The notes: generated by a model not told the origin, from the letters alone. Positions 28,361 to 37,676 are shown, numbered from the stretch's first letter. The stretch is DNA of 64,000 bases from Pseudoalteromonas viridis (GCF_017742995.1 NZ_CP072425.1:1798001-1862000); one strand, 5' to 3'. Made by a program: numbers and translations.

Positions 28361-28870
28361 ATGACTAGCAATGAAAAATTGAAAGTGCTCAAGGCGCTGC
28401 TCGACTCGCTGAGCTTTCGGGATCTGACTTTGAGCTTAGACTTGTTGGTAACCGGTGCTGTGGTCTATTTCTACGCCTCCAGTCTGATGATGGCGACAGC
28501 AGAACAGCTCGCCAGTGGGGTTTGGATATCCCAACTGCTCGTCAAGGTTGTGGGGGTTTCGATTGCTTTGTCTATTGTCAGTCAGCTACTGCTGGAGCTG
28601 GTCAGTGATGGTGAAGTCGATCAGCCTATGGATGAACGAGAAAAACAGGTGTCGCTGGTGGGCAATAAATATGCATTATGGACGCTTCAGGCCGGAGTCT
28701 GTTTTGCAATTGGACAATATGCTTTTGAGCAAAACGGCATGGGGTTTGCCGAGCGTGCGCCGTTGCCGTTTTTAACGTTACACATCATGGTTGGCGCCTT
28801 TTTGCTGGCGGAGCTGGTTAATTACGCAACTCAGCTGATCAGAAACCGTATGGTGACACCTTATGGCTGA
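28361..28870 (+). CDS. Small integral membrane protein paired with an XRE regulator
   Basis: 169 residues from ATG 28361, behind AAGGA. Three to four hydrophobic segments (about 25-45, 55-80, 105-125 and 135-158) indicate an inner-membrane protein with a cytoplasmic N-terminus. I do not recognise the family. The gene overlaps the start of the XRE regulator gene by 8 bases, an arrangement often seen for small membrane proteins with YozG-type regulators, so the two are translationally coupled and probably act together. Confidence 0.7.
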   Translation: MTSNEKLKVLKALLDSLSFRDLTLSLDLLVTGAVVYFYASSLMMATAEQLASGVWISQLLVKVVGVSIALSIVSQLLLELVSDGEVDQPMDEREKQVSLVGNKYALWTLQAGVCFAIGQYAFEQNGMGFAERAPLPFLTLHIMVGAFLLAELVNYATQLIRNRMVTPYG

Positions 28871-29084
28871 GTGCACGATTAAAAATCAAATCAGAACTTT
28901 GAGGTTTATGGCGGGTGAGATGACCCAAAAGGAACTGGCAGAGCGCGTTGGTGTGACCCGGCAAACCATCATGGCAATTGAGGCGGCAAAATACTCTCCG
29001 TCACTGGAAGTGGCATTTAAGATTGCCAAGGTATTTGGCGAGCCTCTGGAATCTGTTTTTCAGTATCAGCATCATGAGCTGTGA
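28863..29084 (+). CDS. XRE-family transcriptional regulator (YozG/YgzD type)
   Basis: 73 residues comprising almost only a helix-turn-helix of the Cro/C1 class. The TQKELAERVGVTRQTIMAIE block (about 20-39) is the recognition region and YSPSLEVAFKIAKVFG follows, the usual pattern of these short regulators. It starts inside the 3' end of the membrane-protein gene. The target is probably its own operon, but no operator could be defined. Confidence 0.88.
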   Translation: MAECTIKNQIRTLRFMAGEMTQKELAERVGVTRQTIMAIEAAKYSPSLEVAFKIAKVFGEPLESVFQYQHHEL

Positions 29085-29234
29085 AAAAGTCGCTACGTAA
29101 ATAAAATTAGCTAGGTAAAATGGATGGTTTTCTTGGCATCTTAATTGCATTAACAAAATGTAAATAGCGGGCCTGCTTAGTTTGCCGTTGAGAGATGACC
29201 CGCCCTAATTTCCACCAATGGAAGGATATCATCA

Positions 29235-29690
29235 ATGAACGCAATTAATCCAAGCGCTGGCACCAGCGCAGCCAGCCAGGTCTACGCGACACGCGCAACT
29301 TACACGGCCGATCAGCAAACCGCTGAGACAACAAAAACGGCAAGTGATACTGTCACGCTCAGTGACAAAGCCAGACAGGCACAAAGCAAGTGGCAAGAAC
29401 TTGCAGCCAACTATGATGTACACAATATGTCGGCAGGTGAAATGCGCAGCCTATCACGAGAGCTATTTGATGGCGGCTTTATCGGCACGGGTGAAATGAT
29501 GGTGATAGGCGCACCGACCTCGATGAATGAAGATCCGCTCAAGAAGCACGATTTACTGAACGATATGCGTCATACCTATCAACTATCATCCGCCATGGGT
29601 GGACACAGCAAAGAGTCCAGTGAGCTGTATCTGAAATCTATCGAAGTGCTCGAAAGGTTGGGTAAAACCCGCTCTGATCCCGCGGCTTAA
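29235..29690 (+). CDS. Hypothetical protein with DTVTLSDKA motif
   Basis: 151 residues, no signal peptide and no membrane segment, start supported by GGAAGGA 10 bases upstream. The N-terminal 40 residues are Ala/Thr/Ser-rich and likely disordered; DTVTLSDKARQAQ follows, a short motif also found in many uncharacterised marine proteins and reminiscent of flagellar-associated linkers. The remainder is predicted helical. I do not recognise a family. The preceding 150 bases hold only a probable promoter region. Confidence 0.65.
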   Translation: MNAINPSAGTSAASQVYATRATYTADQQTAETTKTASDTVTLSDKARQAQSKWQELAANYDVHNMSAGEMRSLSRELFDGGFIGTGEMMVIGAPTSMNEDPLKKHDLLNDMRHTYQLSSAMGGHSKESSELYLKSIEVLERLGKTRSDPAA

Positions 29691-29734
29691 CAAAATGGGT
29701 GCATAACAGCTGAATGCACCCAGTGTTCAAAACA

Positions 29735-30307
29735 CTAGTTGATGTACAGAGAGTCACTCCAGTAACCAAACGGAGAGGCCACTGAATTCGCTGAGGCTTT
29801 TACCTGACCTGCAGACTGACCGGTGAAATCCCAACCATACAGCCAACCAGTGACAGTTTCCCCTGCCTGACAGCGATGCAAATTAGAACCGCATCGCGCC
29901 TCTCTGAGCGCAGCAGACTTCGACAGGCCATTCATGGTAGCGTTATTTGGATTACCGTAGCCGACTTGCCAGGCATACACAAATAGGTAGCTACCACCAT
30001 GATTCGTGCTGCCGGTTGAGAAGTCACCCGCCAGAATGGTTTGGTCGCCACCTTGCTGTGATCGTACCAGGCCAAATTCAAAGTAGGAGATACCTGAGGC
30101 AGGGGCCATGGGTTGAACGTCAAAGCGAGGGTATTGCTTAGTCGTTTCTCTGAATTCCGGCGCCTGTTTTACTAGGTCTGAATTTGAGAACTCTATACCG
30201 TAGTAGTTTTCAGCATTTTTCATAATGCCGTTTTCAATGTCACCGGCCAGTGCCGAACCCGACATAACTACAGCCAGGCCCAATACAGCGTTTCGCATAT
30301 TTTTCAT
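29735..30307 (-). CDS. Secreted hypothetical protein, 190 residues
   Basis: Sec signal peptide MKNMRNAVLGLAVVMSGSALA (cut near residue 21). The mature part is rich in Gly, Ser, Tyr and Trp and has two Cys in RCGSNLHRCQ (about 138-147) that could form a disulfide. It contains the segments YLFVYAWQVGYG and TGWLYGWDFTG, which suggest a beta-rich small extracellular domain. I do not recognise a family. The start is preceded by AAGGA. It is convergent with the preceding gene and divergent from the sortilin-like gene across 270 bases that show only promoter-like AT-rich DNA. Confidence 0.7.
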   Translation of the reverse strand: MKNMRNAVLGLAVVMSGSALAGDIENGIMKNAENYYGIEFSNSDLVKQAPEFRETTKQYPRFDVQPMAPASGISYFEFGLVRSQQGGDQTILAGDFSTGSTNHGGSYLFVYAWQVGYGNPNNATMNGLSKSAALREARCGSNLHRCQAGETVTGWLYGWDFTGQSAGQVKASANSVASPFGYWSDSLYIN

Positions 30308-30577
30308 AAAATTGTCCTTTTTAATTAGTGTGTCTGTGATGCAAAGTGCGTCACAAATGTATTGTTTACTTTTTGTGAATCAATTTGAACTTTTATTTTA
30401 CATTTAATGTAAAGAGCTTGCTTTGGATCAAGAAGGCTGGGTGTTTAATTATGCGAGTCAAGGCCACAACGGGGCTGTTTATCTGGTATACAGACTTGTG
30501 ACGTATCTGATAAGTTGACAAATGAACAGCTATTCAGGTCGTCAGTACAGGACAAAAACAATTAAAAAGGAGTGAAT

Positions 30578-33556
30578 ATGCGTCATAAAACACATGCCCG
30601 CTGGTTGGGTGGCGTCGCCTTATCGGCGATTGCTGCAGCGGTCATTTATGCAAATCATCAACCCACCATTCACGATATAACCCCCACAGTAAAAGTTCAC
30701 GAGAAAAATATTCGTGAGCCTGATAAGTCGATGCAGAGCCTCATTCGTGTTAATCCGAACCGTCCGGTCGATATCCATGTGCAATATGACAAGGCTTTTT
30801 GGCAGGTCCAGGCACATAGGGCACAAGAGCAGTCGGACACTCAATGGCAAAACCTGGGCCCCGACTTGGTTGGGGGTCGAACCCGGACTCTGGTATTTCA
30901 TCCGCAAAACCCCGATGTTTTATTCTCTGCCGGGATTTCCGGGGGAATATGGAAATCTGTGGATGCGGGTGAAAATTGGCTGCCGGTTGCAAATGACCTG
31001 CCCAGTATGGCGATAGGCACATTAGTCTTTGATCCCACCGACAGTAACCGCCTGTTTGCGGGTAGTGGTGAAGGGGTCTATGTCGGTCGCAGTTTTACAA
31101 ATAGCATTGGGTTTGCCGGTGATGGGATCATGACATCTGAAGACGGAGGAGAGACCTGGTATCAGCTGGAGAGCACCAACAACAATGTCAATTTCCAGTA
31201 TGTGAACAAGCTACATTTTGGGGCGAAAGGTCGTTTGTACGCGGTGACGAACACGGGGATCTGGCTGTCTGATGATAAAGGTGAGCGCTGGCAACTGGCA
31301 TTGGATCAAAGCGAGGTGGTAGGTGGCTGTCTGGAGCTTACTGTAAGCCCGTTAAGTGACGAGCAGGATCATATCCTGGCAAGCTGTGGCAATTTTAGCG
31401 AGGGCGGTGCAGTCTACTTGAGTCAAGATTCAGGGCAGAGCTGGCAGGCGGTGATTGCTGAGCCTAATCAGGGGCGTACAACGCTGGCCTTTGCGCCGTC
31501 CGATCCAAACACGGTCTATGCACTGGCAGCTTTCAATGCTCATGGAGATACACCCCATGCGCTGCAGGGCCTGTATAAATCAGTAGATGGGGGTAAAAAC
31601 TGGGCGCTGGTTACCGGTCCGCAACACGAAGATATTCTGGGCCGATATGTGCTTTCTAATCCGAATACACTGAATTGCGACAACCCACAATGGAGTTTCA
31701 TTTATGGGCAGGGCTGGTTTGACAATACACTGACTATAGATCCCACCGATGCTAATGTGATCTGGGTTGGCGCAGTTGAGTTGATGCGCTCCGAAGACGG
31801 TGGTCAGAACTGGCAACAGATGTCGTTTTATTATCGTGATGCGGATGTTCCTCATGTGGATCACCATGGGCTTTATTTTCACCCCAATTATGATGGTATC
31901 AATGAAACCCGGTTATATAACGTTAACGACGGTGGTATTGCTCAGACCAGCAACCCCTTTGCGTCGGGCCTGAGCGCTTGTGATGAACAAGCCGCTGAGA
32001 TCTCCTGGCGCTCTTTGAACTCAGGCTATAACGTGACCCAGTTTTATCACGGCGATGTATCGGAGGATGGCAGTCGGTTAGTTGGTGGTGCTCAGGACAA
32101 TGGTAGTTGGATATATACGCCAGAGATGGGTTGGCAGGATGTTGGACCTGGTGATGGCGGCTATGCGTTTTTCATTGATGAAGCGCGCACACTGATGTCC
32201 AGCCAAAATGGCACCGTATTCCTGCGTGAGAACGGTGAAAACCGGTATTTACAAAAAGCAGACAATGAAAGTGGGCTGTTCATCGCGCCGTATGTGGTAG
32301 ATCCGAATTATCCTCAGCGTATCTGGCTGGGCGGGCAAAGTTTATGGCGTCTGGATGAGCTAGCCGATGGCCAGTTTGAACGCGCATCAGAACGATTTAC
32401 CGAGGAATATCGCAGGGGGATTACTGCGCTGGCGGTTAAACCGGGAGACAGCAATACGGTTGTTTACGCACAGACGAACGGAGCACTGAAACGCCTGACG
32501 AATGCGTTGAGCGCAGATAGCACAACTGTCGGGCAAGATATCAGTTTCTCTGACACCGCCTATGTGCGCGAATTGCACTACAGTCTGCATAACGCCACAC
32601 ATATGTATGCGGTTACATCCACATTTGGTGAACAGCACATCTGGAAGAGTAAAGATGAAGGGACCAGCTGGCGCGCACTCGATGGCGAAGGGGAAGGCGC
32701 ATTTCCGGATTTACCAGTACATACTCTGGTAGAGCTCAAAGAAGACCCGGATACTTTGTTTATCGGCACCGATTATGGCGTGTACCACACGGATACTGGC
32801 GGCGAGCGCTGGCAGCCTTTCATTCACGGATTGCCCAATGTTGCTGTGTACCGCATGGTATTGAGACGCATTGAACATATCAATTATCTCTATGCATTTA
32901 CATATGGTCGCGGTGTATATCGCATCGCGCTGGACGTACCAAACCAGGCGCCACAATGGCGTCAACAGCCCGAAGTACTCAATGTTATGCAGGAGGAGTC
33001 CATAACGATAGAACTGATCGAGCTGGTGGTTGACTTGAACGGGGATGACTACCAATTTAGTGCCGCAGAGTTACCCCACGGATTTGAACTGACGCCATGG
33101 GGTACTCTGAGCGGGCAATTTTCGCAACCGGGCGAGTACAAGGTGAATATTGAAGTCAGTGATGGCCAGCTTAATCAGCTGCTTGAGCTAGAATTCGATG
33201 TTGAAGCATCTGAAGGTGACTCAGGCGATGATTCAGGCGATGATTCAGGCGATGACTCAGGCGATGGCTCAGGCGATGATTCAGGCGATGATTCAGGCGA
33301 TGATTCAGGCGATGACTCAGGCGATGGCTCAGGTGATAACTCAGGCGATGGCTCAGGTGAAAACTCGGGCGATGGCTCAGGTGAAAACTCGGGCGATGGC
33401 TCAGGTGAAAACTCGGGCGATGGCTCAAGCAGTAACTCGGGTGAGGATGCGAATAAAGTCAAATCCGGTGACAGCAGTGGTATGCTTAGCACGCTGCTGA
33501 TCATCATTGGAGGCGCAGTCTGGTTGCGCAGAAGAAAAGCGGGGCGCGCATACTAA
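30578..33556 (+). CDS. Surface-directed sortilin/BNR-repeat protein with Asp-rich linker and GG-CTERM-like tail
   Basis: 992 residues from ATG 30578, behind AAAGGAG (a GTG at 30572 overlaps that site). An N-terminal membrane segment (about 10-26) is followed by a long beta-propeller region with repeated SxDxGxxW blades (for example SVDAGENWLPV, SEDGGETWYQL, SKDEGTSWRAL), the VPS10/BNR pattern also seen in GH74 enzymes. A putative-Ig (cadherin-like) domain lies at about 798-870. Then comes a Ser-Gly-Asp repeat linker (about 878-957) and a C-terminal hydrophobic helix ending WLRRRKAGRAY, resembling the rhombosortase-processed GlyGly-CTERM signal. A peptidase or glycosidase role cannot be read from the sequence. 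Confidence 0.75.
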   Translation: MRHKTHARWLGGVALSAIAAAVIYANHQPTIHDITPTVKVHEKNIREPDKSMQSLIRVNPNRPVDIHVQYDKAFWQVQAHRAQEQSDTQWQNLGPDLVGGRTRTLVFHPQNPDVLFSAGISGGIWKSVDAGENWLPVANDLPSMAIGTLVFDPTDSNRLFAGSGEGVYVGRSFTNSIGFAGDGIMTSEDGGETWYQLESTNNNVNFQYVNKLHFGAKGRLYAVTNTGIWLSDDKGERWQLALDQSEVVGGCLELTVSPLSDEQDHILASCGNFSEGGAVYLSQDSGQSWQAVIAEPNQGRTTLAFAPSDPNTVYALAAFNAHGDTPHALQGLYKSVDGGKNWALVTGPQHEDILGRYVLSNPNTLNCDNPQWSFIYGQGWFDNTLTIDPTDANVIWVGAVELMRSEDGGQNWQQMSFYYRDADVPHVDHHGLYFHPNYDGINETRLYNVNDGGIAQTSNPFASGLSACDEQAAEISWRSLNSGYNVTQFYHGDVSEDGSRLVGGAQDNGSWIYTPEMGWQDVGPGDGGYAFFIDEARTLMSSQNGTVFLRENGENRYLQKADNESGLFIAPYVVDPNYPQRIWLGGQSLWRLDELADGQFERASERFTEEYRRGITALAVKPGDSNTVVYAQTNGALKRLTNALSADSTTVGQDISFSDTAYVRELHYSLHNATHMYAVTSTFGEQHIWKSKDEGTSWRALDGEGEGAFPDLPVHTLVELKEDPDTLFIGTDYGVYHTDTGGERWQPFIHGLPNVAVYRMVLRRIEHINYLYAFTYGRGVYRIALDVPNQAPQWRQQPEVLNVMQEESITIELIELVVDLNGDDYQFSAAELPHGFELTPWGTLSGQFSQPGEYKVNIEVSDGQLNQLLELEFDVEASEGDSGDDSGDDSGDDSGDGSGDDSGDDSGDDSGDDSGDGSGDNSGDGSGENSGDGSGENSGDGSGENSGDGSSSNSGEDANKVKSGDSSGMLSTLLIIIGGAVWLRRRKAGRAY
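33214..33440 (+). repeat. 12-bp-periodic coding repeat for Ser-Gly-Asp linker
   Basis: About 18 near-copies of a 12-base unit of the type GGCGATGATTCA, encoding SGDD, SGDG and SGEN blocks inside the sortilin-like gene. The unit length keeps the frame, so slippage would change linker length only. Confidence 0.9.
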
Positions 33557-33621
33557 CCCGCCTGTCTGTTATTTTCTGGATTGTGTTTCGGCATAGGCAA
33601 TGTTGCGCACAACTTGAGAGC

Positions 33622-33648
33622 AAGCCACCTATTTCGGGTGGCTTTTTT
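33622..33648 (+). terminator. Terminator of the sortilin-like gene
   Basis: AAGCCACC pairs with GGTGGCTT around a 7-base loop and is followed by TTTT. Confidence 0.88.
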
Positions 33649-33809
33649 ATGAGTACACTCAACAAAACGGTCGATATTGTTATGATTATTAAGCTTTTTT
33701 ATTATTCATCAAGACATCAGCCTAACATCATGTAATGTTTGGCTCGTTCGTTAAGCTCCCTGTATTCCACTTTCAAAGTCACATAACGGTTTAGTCCGGG
33801 AGTTTAACA

Positions 33810-34676
33810 ATGAAACCACTGTCAATGTTCACTACGACGCTCTTTATATTAACAATGAGTACATTCAGTCAGGCCAACCCTGCTTCAGGCCCTCTTACCG
33901 GGCCCTATCTGGGGCAAGAAAAACCGGGGGGTGTACCGCAAGTGTTTGCCCCGGGATTAGTCTCTACCATACACCGGGATTATAATGCCTTCTTCTCGCC
34001 CGATATGACGGAGTTCTACTTCACGCGCAGAAATAACGATACCGGTAAATGGACCTTAATGTCTTATATTCAGCGTAACAATAAATGGCATGAGCAGGTG
34101 ATTGGCCCGCGAGTGGGACGGCCTTTTCTGGCACCAGACGGGAAAACCATGCATTTAGGAAAATACTATATGGAACGTACTGCCTGTGGCTGGGGGTCGT
34201 TGCAGGTGTTAGGTCCGATGTTTGACCGGGATGACTGGGGGATCATGCGCCTGACTTCGTCCGGCAAAGGAACTTATATTCTGGACGATTACAAAAATGG
34301 GGATGTCATTCGCATTTCTGAGGTGCTCAACGGCCAGCGGCAGGCGCCTGTGGCGCTTGGGCCAGAGGTCAATACCGGCAAGTACAATGCGCATCCGTTT
34401 ATTGCGCCTGATGACTCTTATATTATCTGGGATGGTCAGCGAGAAGAGGGGTATGGCGACAGTGATCTGTATATCAGCTTTCGGCAAACAGACGGCAGCT
34501 GGGGAGAGGCCATCAACTTAGGTCCTCAAGTGAATACGTCTGGCCGGGAAGCTTCAGCCACTGTAACGCCCGATGGTAAGTATTTATTCTTTAACCGTGA
34601 TACAGGCTTGGCAGAAGGGGATATTTATTGGGTGGATGCTCAGGTGATCGAGTCGCTTCGCCCTGAAAAAAGATGA
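33810..34676 (+). CDS. Secreted PD40/TolB-like beta-propeller protein (paralogue)
   Basis: 288 residues with signal peptide (cut after SQA near residue 22). It shares the order and wording of the gene at 27316: LTGPYLGQEKPGGVPQVFAPG at the start, then blades FIAPDDSYIIWDGQ and VTPDGKYLFFNRD, and the same C-terminal IYWVDAQVIESLRP. The two are obvious duplicates separated by 5.6 kb of unrelated genes. Function unknown. A hairpin terminator follows. Confidence 0.8.
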   Translation: MKPLSMFTTTLFILTMSTFSQANPASGPLTGPYLGQEKPGGVPQVFAPGLVSTIHRDYNAFFSPDMTEFYFTRRNNDTGKWTLMSYIQRNNKWHEQVIGPRVGRPFLAPDGKTMHLGKYYMERTACGWGSLQVLGPMFDRDDWGIMRLTSSGKGTYILDDYKNGDVIRISEVLNGQRQAPVALGPEVNTGKYNAHPFIAPDDSYIIWDGQREEGYGDSDLYISFRQTDGSWGEAINLGPQVNTSGREASATVTPDGKYLFFNRDTGLAEGDIYWVDAQVIESLRPEKR

Positions 34677-34688
34677 CCGCGCCAGAGC

Positions 34689-34712
34689 GCCCGCAGTGTG
34701 CGGGCACTTTAT
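34689..34712 (+). terminator. Hairpin terminator after the second propeller gene
   Basis: GCCCGCA pairs with TGCGGGC around GTG and is followed by ACTTTAT; the T-run is short. Confidence 0.7.
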
Positions 34713-34717
34713 GCCCC

Positions 34718-35050
34718 CTATATGCTGATGCTGCTCATAAAATGCAATTCAGCGGGCTTTTCCAGTGCCTTTTCATAAAGTCGATAGACCGCCTGGGTGT
34801 ATGGCTGGCTGTGATGAAAATCAAACGCACTTTGCTCGGCAAACCGTTCTATCAACGTCAGCTGAGACTGCGCGGCGTTTTCATAGAGTTCAAAGCGCAA
34901 GCATCCGGGCTCCTGTCGTGTTACCTCAATGATATCCTCAATCGCAGACTTACAGCTTTGGTAGTAAGCGGCTTTTGGATTAATATAGGCGACCAGGTTG
35001 ATTGCACCATCGCTTGGGGTGTGTTCAGTATGTAATGTGTCATTTGACAT
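34718..35050 (-). CDS. Antibiotic biosynthesis monooxygenase-domain protein (YgiN-like)
   Basis: 110 residues with the dimeric ferredoxin-like ABM fold: INLVAYINPKAAYYQSCKSA, the EPGCLRFELYENA block and FELYE..TLIERFAEQSAFDFHHSQPYTQ with the conserved His pair. Such proteins are small quinol or polyketide monooxygenases or haem-binding proteins; the substrate is unknown. It overlaps the upstream DUF2798 gene by 11 bases, so the two are coupled and divergent from a LysR regulator that probably controls them. Confidence 0.85.
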   Translation of the reverse strand: MSNDTLHTEHTPSDGAINLVAYINPKAAYYQSCKSAIEDIIEVTRQEPGCLRFELYENAAQSQLTLIERFAEQSAFDFHHSQPYTQAVYRLYEKALEKPAELHFMSSISI

Positions 35051-35261
35051 GGTTTCGCTCCAGAATAAAGTGAGTAAGAGAGTGGATTGGCCCGCTGAGC
35101 AGGTAAGCCGTGATTAAAGCAACGGGCCAGGCATGGATAAACGCTTTGAACCAGTGCTGCAAAAATCCGGGCGCCACACCCAAATTGACATAGGTGACCC
35201 AGCCTGACACCAGTGTCGACAGGCAAAATGAAAATAAAGTCGTGAATATCAGTTTTCGCAT
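35040..35261 (-). CDS. DUF2798 small membrane protein
   Basis: 73 residues with two membrane helices (about 4-24 and 42-62) and the family segments TLVSGWVTYVNLG and HAWPVALITAYLLSGP. The role of DUF2798 proteins is unknown. GGAGGAG lies directly upstream of the ATG. It is the first gene of the pair with the monooxygenase-like protein and faces the LysR gene across 85 bases. Confidence 0.85.
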   Translation of the reverse strand: MRKLIFTTLFSFCLSTLVSGWVTYVNLGVAPGFLQHWFKAFIHAWPVALITAYLLSGPIHSLTHFILERNHVK

Positions 35262-35346
35262 CGGCTCCTCCGTTTTATACCCATCATAGCGAGCGCGAGC
35301 AGAAGCGGAATATCAGAATAGGCAAGCTAAGATTAAGGAAAACCAC

Positions 35347-36201
35347 ATGCTCGATGATCTGCTGCTTTTTGTGGAGGTGGCTCGCCGGGGCAGCTTTGCG
35401 AAAGCGGCTGATGCGCTAGGCCTCAGTGCGCCCACCATTTCTAAACGAATTGCCACGCTGGAAGCACGGCTTGGTTATAGCCTGTTGAATCGCTCAGCAC
35501 GCGGTGTGTTAGCCACATCTCACGGCCAGGCCGTCTATGAAAAAATGGCCCCGTCGCTGCTGGCCCTGCAAGCTGACTGCACCGCGTTGTTAAGCCCGCA
35601 AGTCAGTGCATTTCACTTGTTGTGTCCGCAGAATTTGATCAATGGTCCTTTATATCCCGTGGTTGAATCTTTTCAGCGTACCCATCCAGACCTGGTACTA
35701 CACATTGAACCGGATAATACCAATGTGTTGCTGAGCCAGAAGCGTTTCGACGTGATTATTCGGGTGGGCACATTGCAAGATTCCAACTGCTATCACACGC
35801 GTATCGGCGAGATTGCACTAAAGTGTGTGGTGCCTGAGCAGGCAAAAGAAACGAACACCTTGTTCATGCCATTTAAAAAGGAACAAATTCTGGATTCTGC
35901 ACTGTGGCGCGATCTAGTGTCCCGTTTTGACCATCACTCTTACGTGGGAGACATCACGTTAGCCAGACAAATGGTTGCATCCGGCCTGGGGGCGGCTGTC
36001 TTGCCGATGACTGAAGTCGCTGAACTGGACAAGCCGTTTTGCTATGTGGGCGAGTGGCAGCATATGCGCCCTGTCTATGCATTGTGGGCCAACGCGCAGC
36101 AACCACCGCCTCTTACGCAGGCGTTTATCACGCTGTTGCGTCAGGCGGGTCAGTGCTCAGATGTGCTTCGGGGTAATCTGGTTGATGTGGTGAGCAAATA
36201 A
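35347..36201 (+). CDS. LysR-family transcriptional regulator
   Basis: 284 residues. The N-terminal winged helix (about 1-60: FVEVARRGSFAKAADALGLS then APTISKRIATLEARLG) is typical LysR, and the C-terminal part is the substrate-binding-like effector domain. It is divergent from the DUF2798/monooxygenase pair, the classical LysR arrangement, which suggests that it regulates them. The effector is unknown. Confidence 0.92.
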   Translation: MLDDLLLFVEVARRGSFAKAADALGLSAPTISKRIATLEARLGYSLLNRSARGVLATSHGQAVYEKMAPSLLALQADCTALLSPQVSAFHLLCPQNLINGPLYPVVESFQRTHPDLVLHIEPDNTNVLLSQKRFDVIIRVGTLQDSNCYHTRIGEIALKCVVPEQAKETNTLFMPFKKEQILDSALWRDLVSRFDHHSYVGDITLARQMVASGLGAAVLPMTEVAELDKPFCYVGEWQHMRPVYALWANAQQPPPLTQAFITLLRQAGQCSDVLRGNLVDVVSK

Positions 36202-36226
36202 GTTTTTATCGGTTTGGTAAAAGAGA

Positions 36227-36255
36227 AAACGCGCACTTAAAGTGCGCGTTTATCA
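36227..36255. terminator. Hairpin terminator after the LysR gene
   Basis: AAACGCGCACT pairs with AGTGCGCGTTT around TAA, with A-rich sequence before and TTTAT after. Confidence 0.75.
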
Positions 36256-36363
36256 GTGCCGTCGCGAAGGGGATTGTTTAGTACACCGTACTGCGAACCC
36301 TTCATCCTATAAAACGAATAGTCTGATTATTCGGATCACTGCTTTCTCATTTTTTTGTCAAAT

Positions 36364-37395
36364 TTACAGATAAAGTCCAAAACGGGCATCACCCTCTTCG
36401 CGATAGGTGATTTCAGTATCTGTGTCACCTTGTACAGCCAGATAGCAGCTCCCGTAAGCTTTAGGAACCTGATAATTTTGCACTGGCAGTTCGCTGAAGC
36501 GCTGATAGCCATTTTCACAGTACAAAGCGGCAGTGCTCACGTTGCCGTTTTCTGTACTGAATGAGATGGTGCTGCGATTAAGCGTATGGCGCCAGGTGCG
36601 TAACTCAGTCAGCTTGGCGCTCACTGTGATGACCGGGTTGTCAGCGAGCTGCGCTTTCAGTTGCCCTTTAAATTCGCGGACGGTTTGTTTAGACAATTGC
36701 TTGCCTTTGATTTGCTCCATACAGACTAGAGTTTGAAGCGCATCGCCATATTGTTTTTTATAGACCTCCAGGTTCATCAGGCTTTGTGTCGCCATCAATG
36801 CCATATCGGGTGTCAGTAACTTGCGCAGCTGTACCGCCTCCCGAAGATGGTATTCATACTGATGCCAGTCCTGTACATTGTAATAATACGCACTCAGTAA
36901 CCAGGCTGTATAGGCTTGTTCCGTGAGGTTCTTGGTGTAATCTTCCACCAGGCTATCTAGCGCAGGCTTGGCTTTGGTCATTTGATTACTGACCACCAGG
37001 CGTTTTGCCTCGTCAAAGTACTTAGCAAACACAGTGGAGACATTGTCGTTGTTAAACCGCCTGAAAGCTTTATTAAAATGCATCGGTATTTGTTTGGAAG
37101 AAGCAACGGCCTTGCCATCGAGACGTGCTGGTTCATAGGCCCGTTGAGAGAGAACTGACTGTGCTCTGTGAGCAAGACGTGGCGACGACCCTTCAACCAA
37201 AATATGTATGGATTGACCTTGCTCATCTACGACATAATCGACCAGAGCCCAGTGTTCCCGTCGAGTGTATTCTAGCGCACTTGAGTGGGGTCCTGAATCG
37301 TTGTGAGTAAGCAGTTTAGCTGGCACAAATCGCGCATCGGCAAATGCAGGTGAAGAGAGTAGGCCTGTGATCAGGCAAAGTAGTGTTTTGTTCAT
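36364..37395 (-). CDS. Periplasmic TonB-C-terminal-like protein with helical repeats
   Basis: 343 residues from ATG 37395 (MNKTLLCLITGLLSSPAFA), giving a clean signal peptide; a 40-codon upstream extension lacks one and is rejected. Residues about 35-110 match a TonB C-terminal fold (HWALVDYVVDEQGQSIHILV, then RAYEPARLDGKAV). The following region (about 115-230) is helical and TPR-like (YYYNVQDWHQYEYHLREAV). There is no membrane anchor and no Pro-rich spacer, so it is not a canonical TonB. Role unknown, probably envelope protein interactions. Confidence 0.7.
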   Translation of the reverse strand: MNKTLLCLITGLLSSPAFADARFVPAKLLTHNDSGPHSSALEYTRREHWALVDYVVDEQGQSIHILVEGSSPRLAHRAQSVLSQRAYEPARLDGKAVASSKQIPMHFNKAFRRFNNDNVSTVFAKYFDEAKRLVVSNQMTKAKPALDSLVEDYTKNLTEQAYTAWLLSAYYYNVQDWHQYEYHLREAVQLRKLLTPDMALMATQSLMNLEVYKKQYGDALQTLVCMEQIKGKQLSKQTVREFKGQLKAQLADNPVITVSAKLTELRTWRHTLNRSTISFSTENGNVSTAALYCENGYQRFSELPVQNYQVPKAYGSCYLAVQGDTDTEITYREEGDARFGLYL

Positions 37396-37676
37396 AATGC
37401 GTATTCCTGTTTTCAGCCCCGACAACCATTTCAGCGCTGTGCGACTGCCTTTGGGCAGACGCGAGGCGCAAATTATACATGGCTCACTCGTATGCGATAA
37501 GGGCAACTCAGGCAAAAATCCCGATTATGGTTCCAAAATAATCGGGCTATGCCCTGGCTGTGTGCAAAGCAACCAATTGTTTTTTCAATCATGGTGATTT
37601 GTTTTATCTACTTTACAGCTTGCTATCCTGCGACTAACTTTGAACTTTCAGTATGTTGCTGTCATGGAGGCACGCT

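Noticed and set aside
33214..33440. CRISPR-like or satellite array
   Set aside because: The repeats are 12 bases long, have no spacers and are in frame inside a protein-coding gene.
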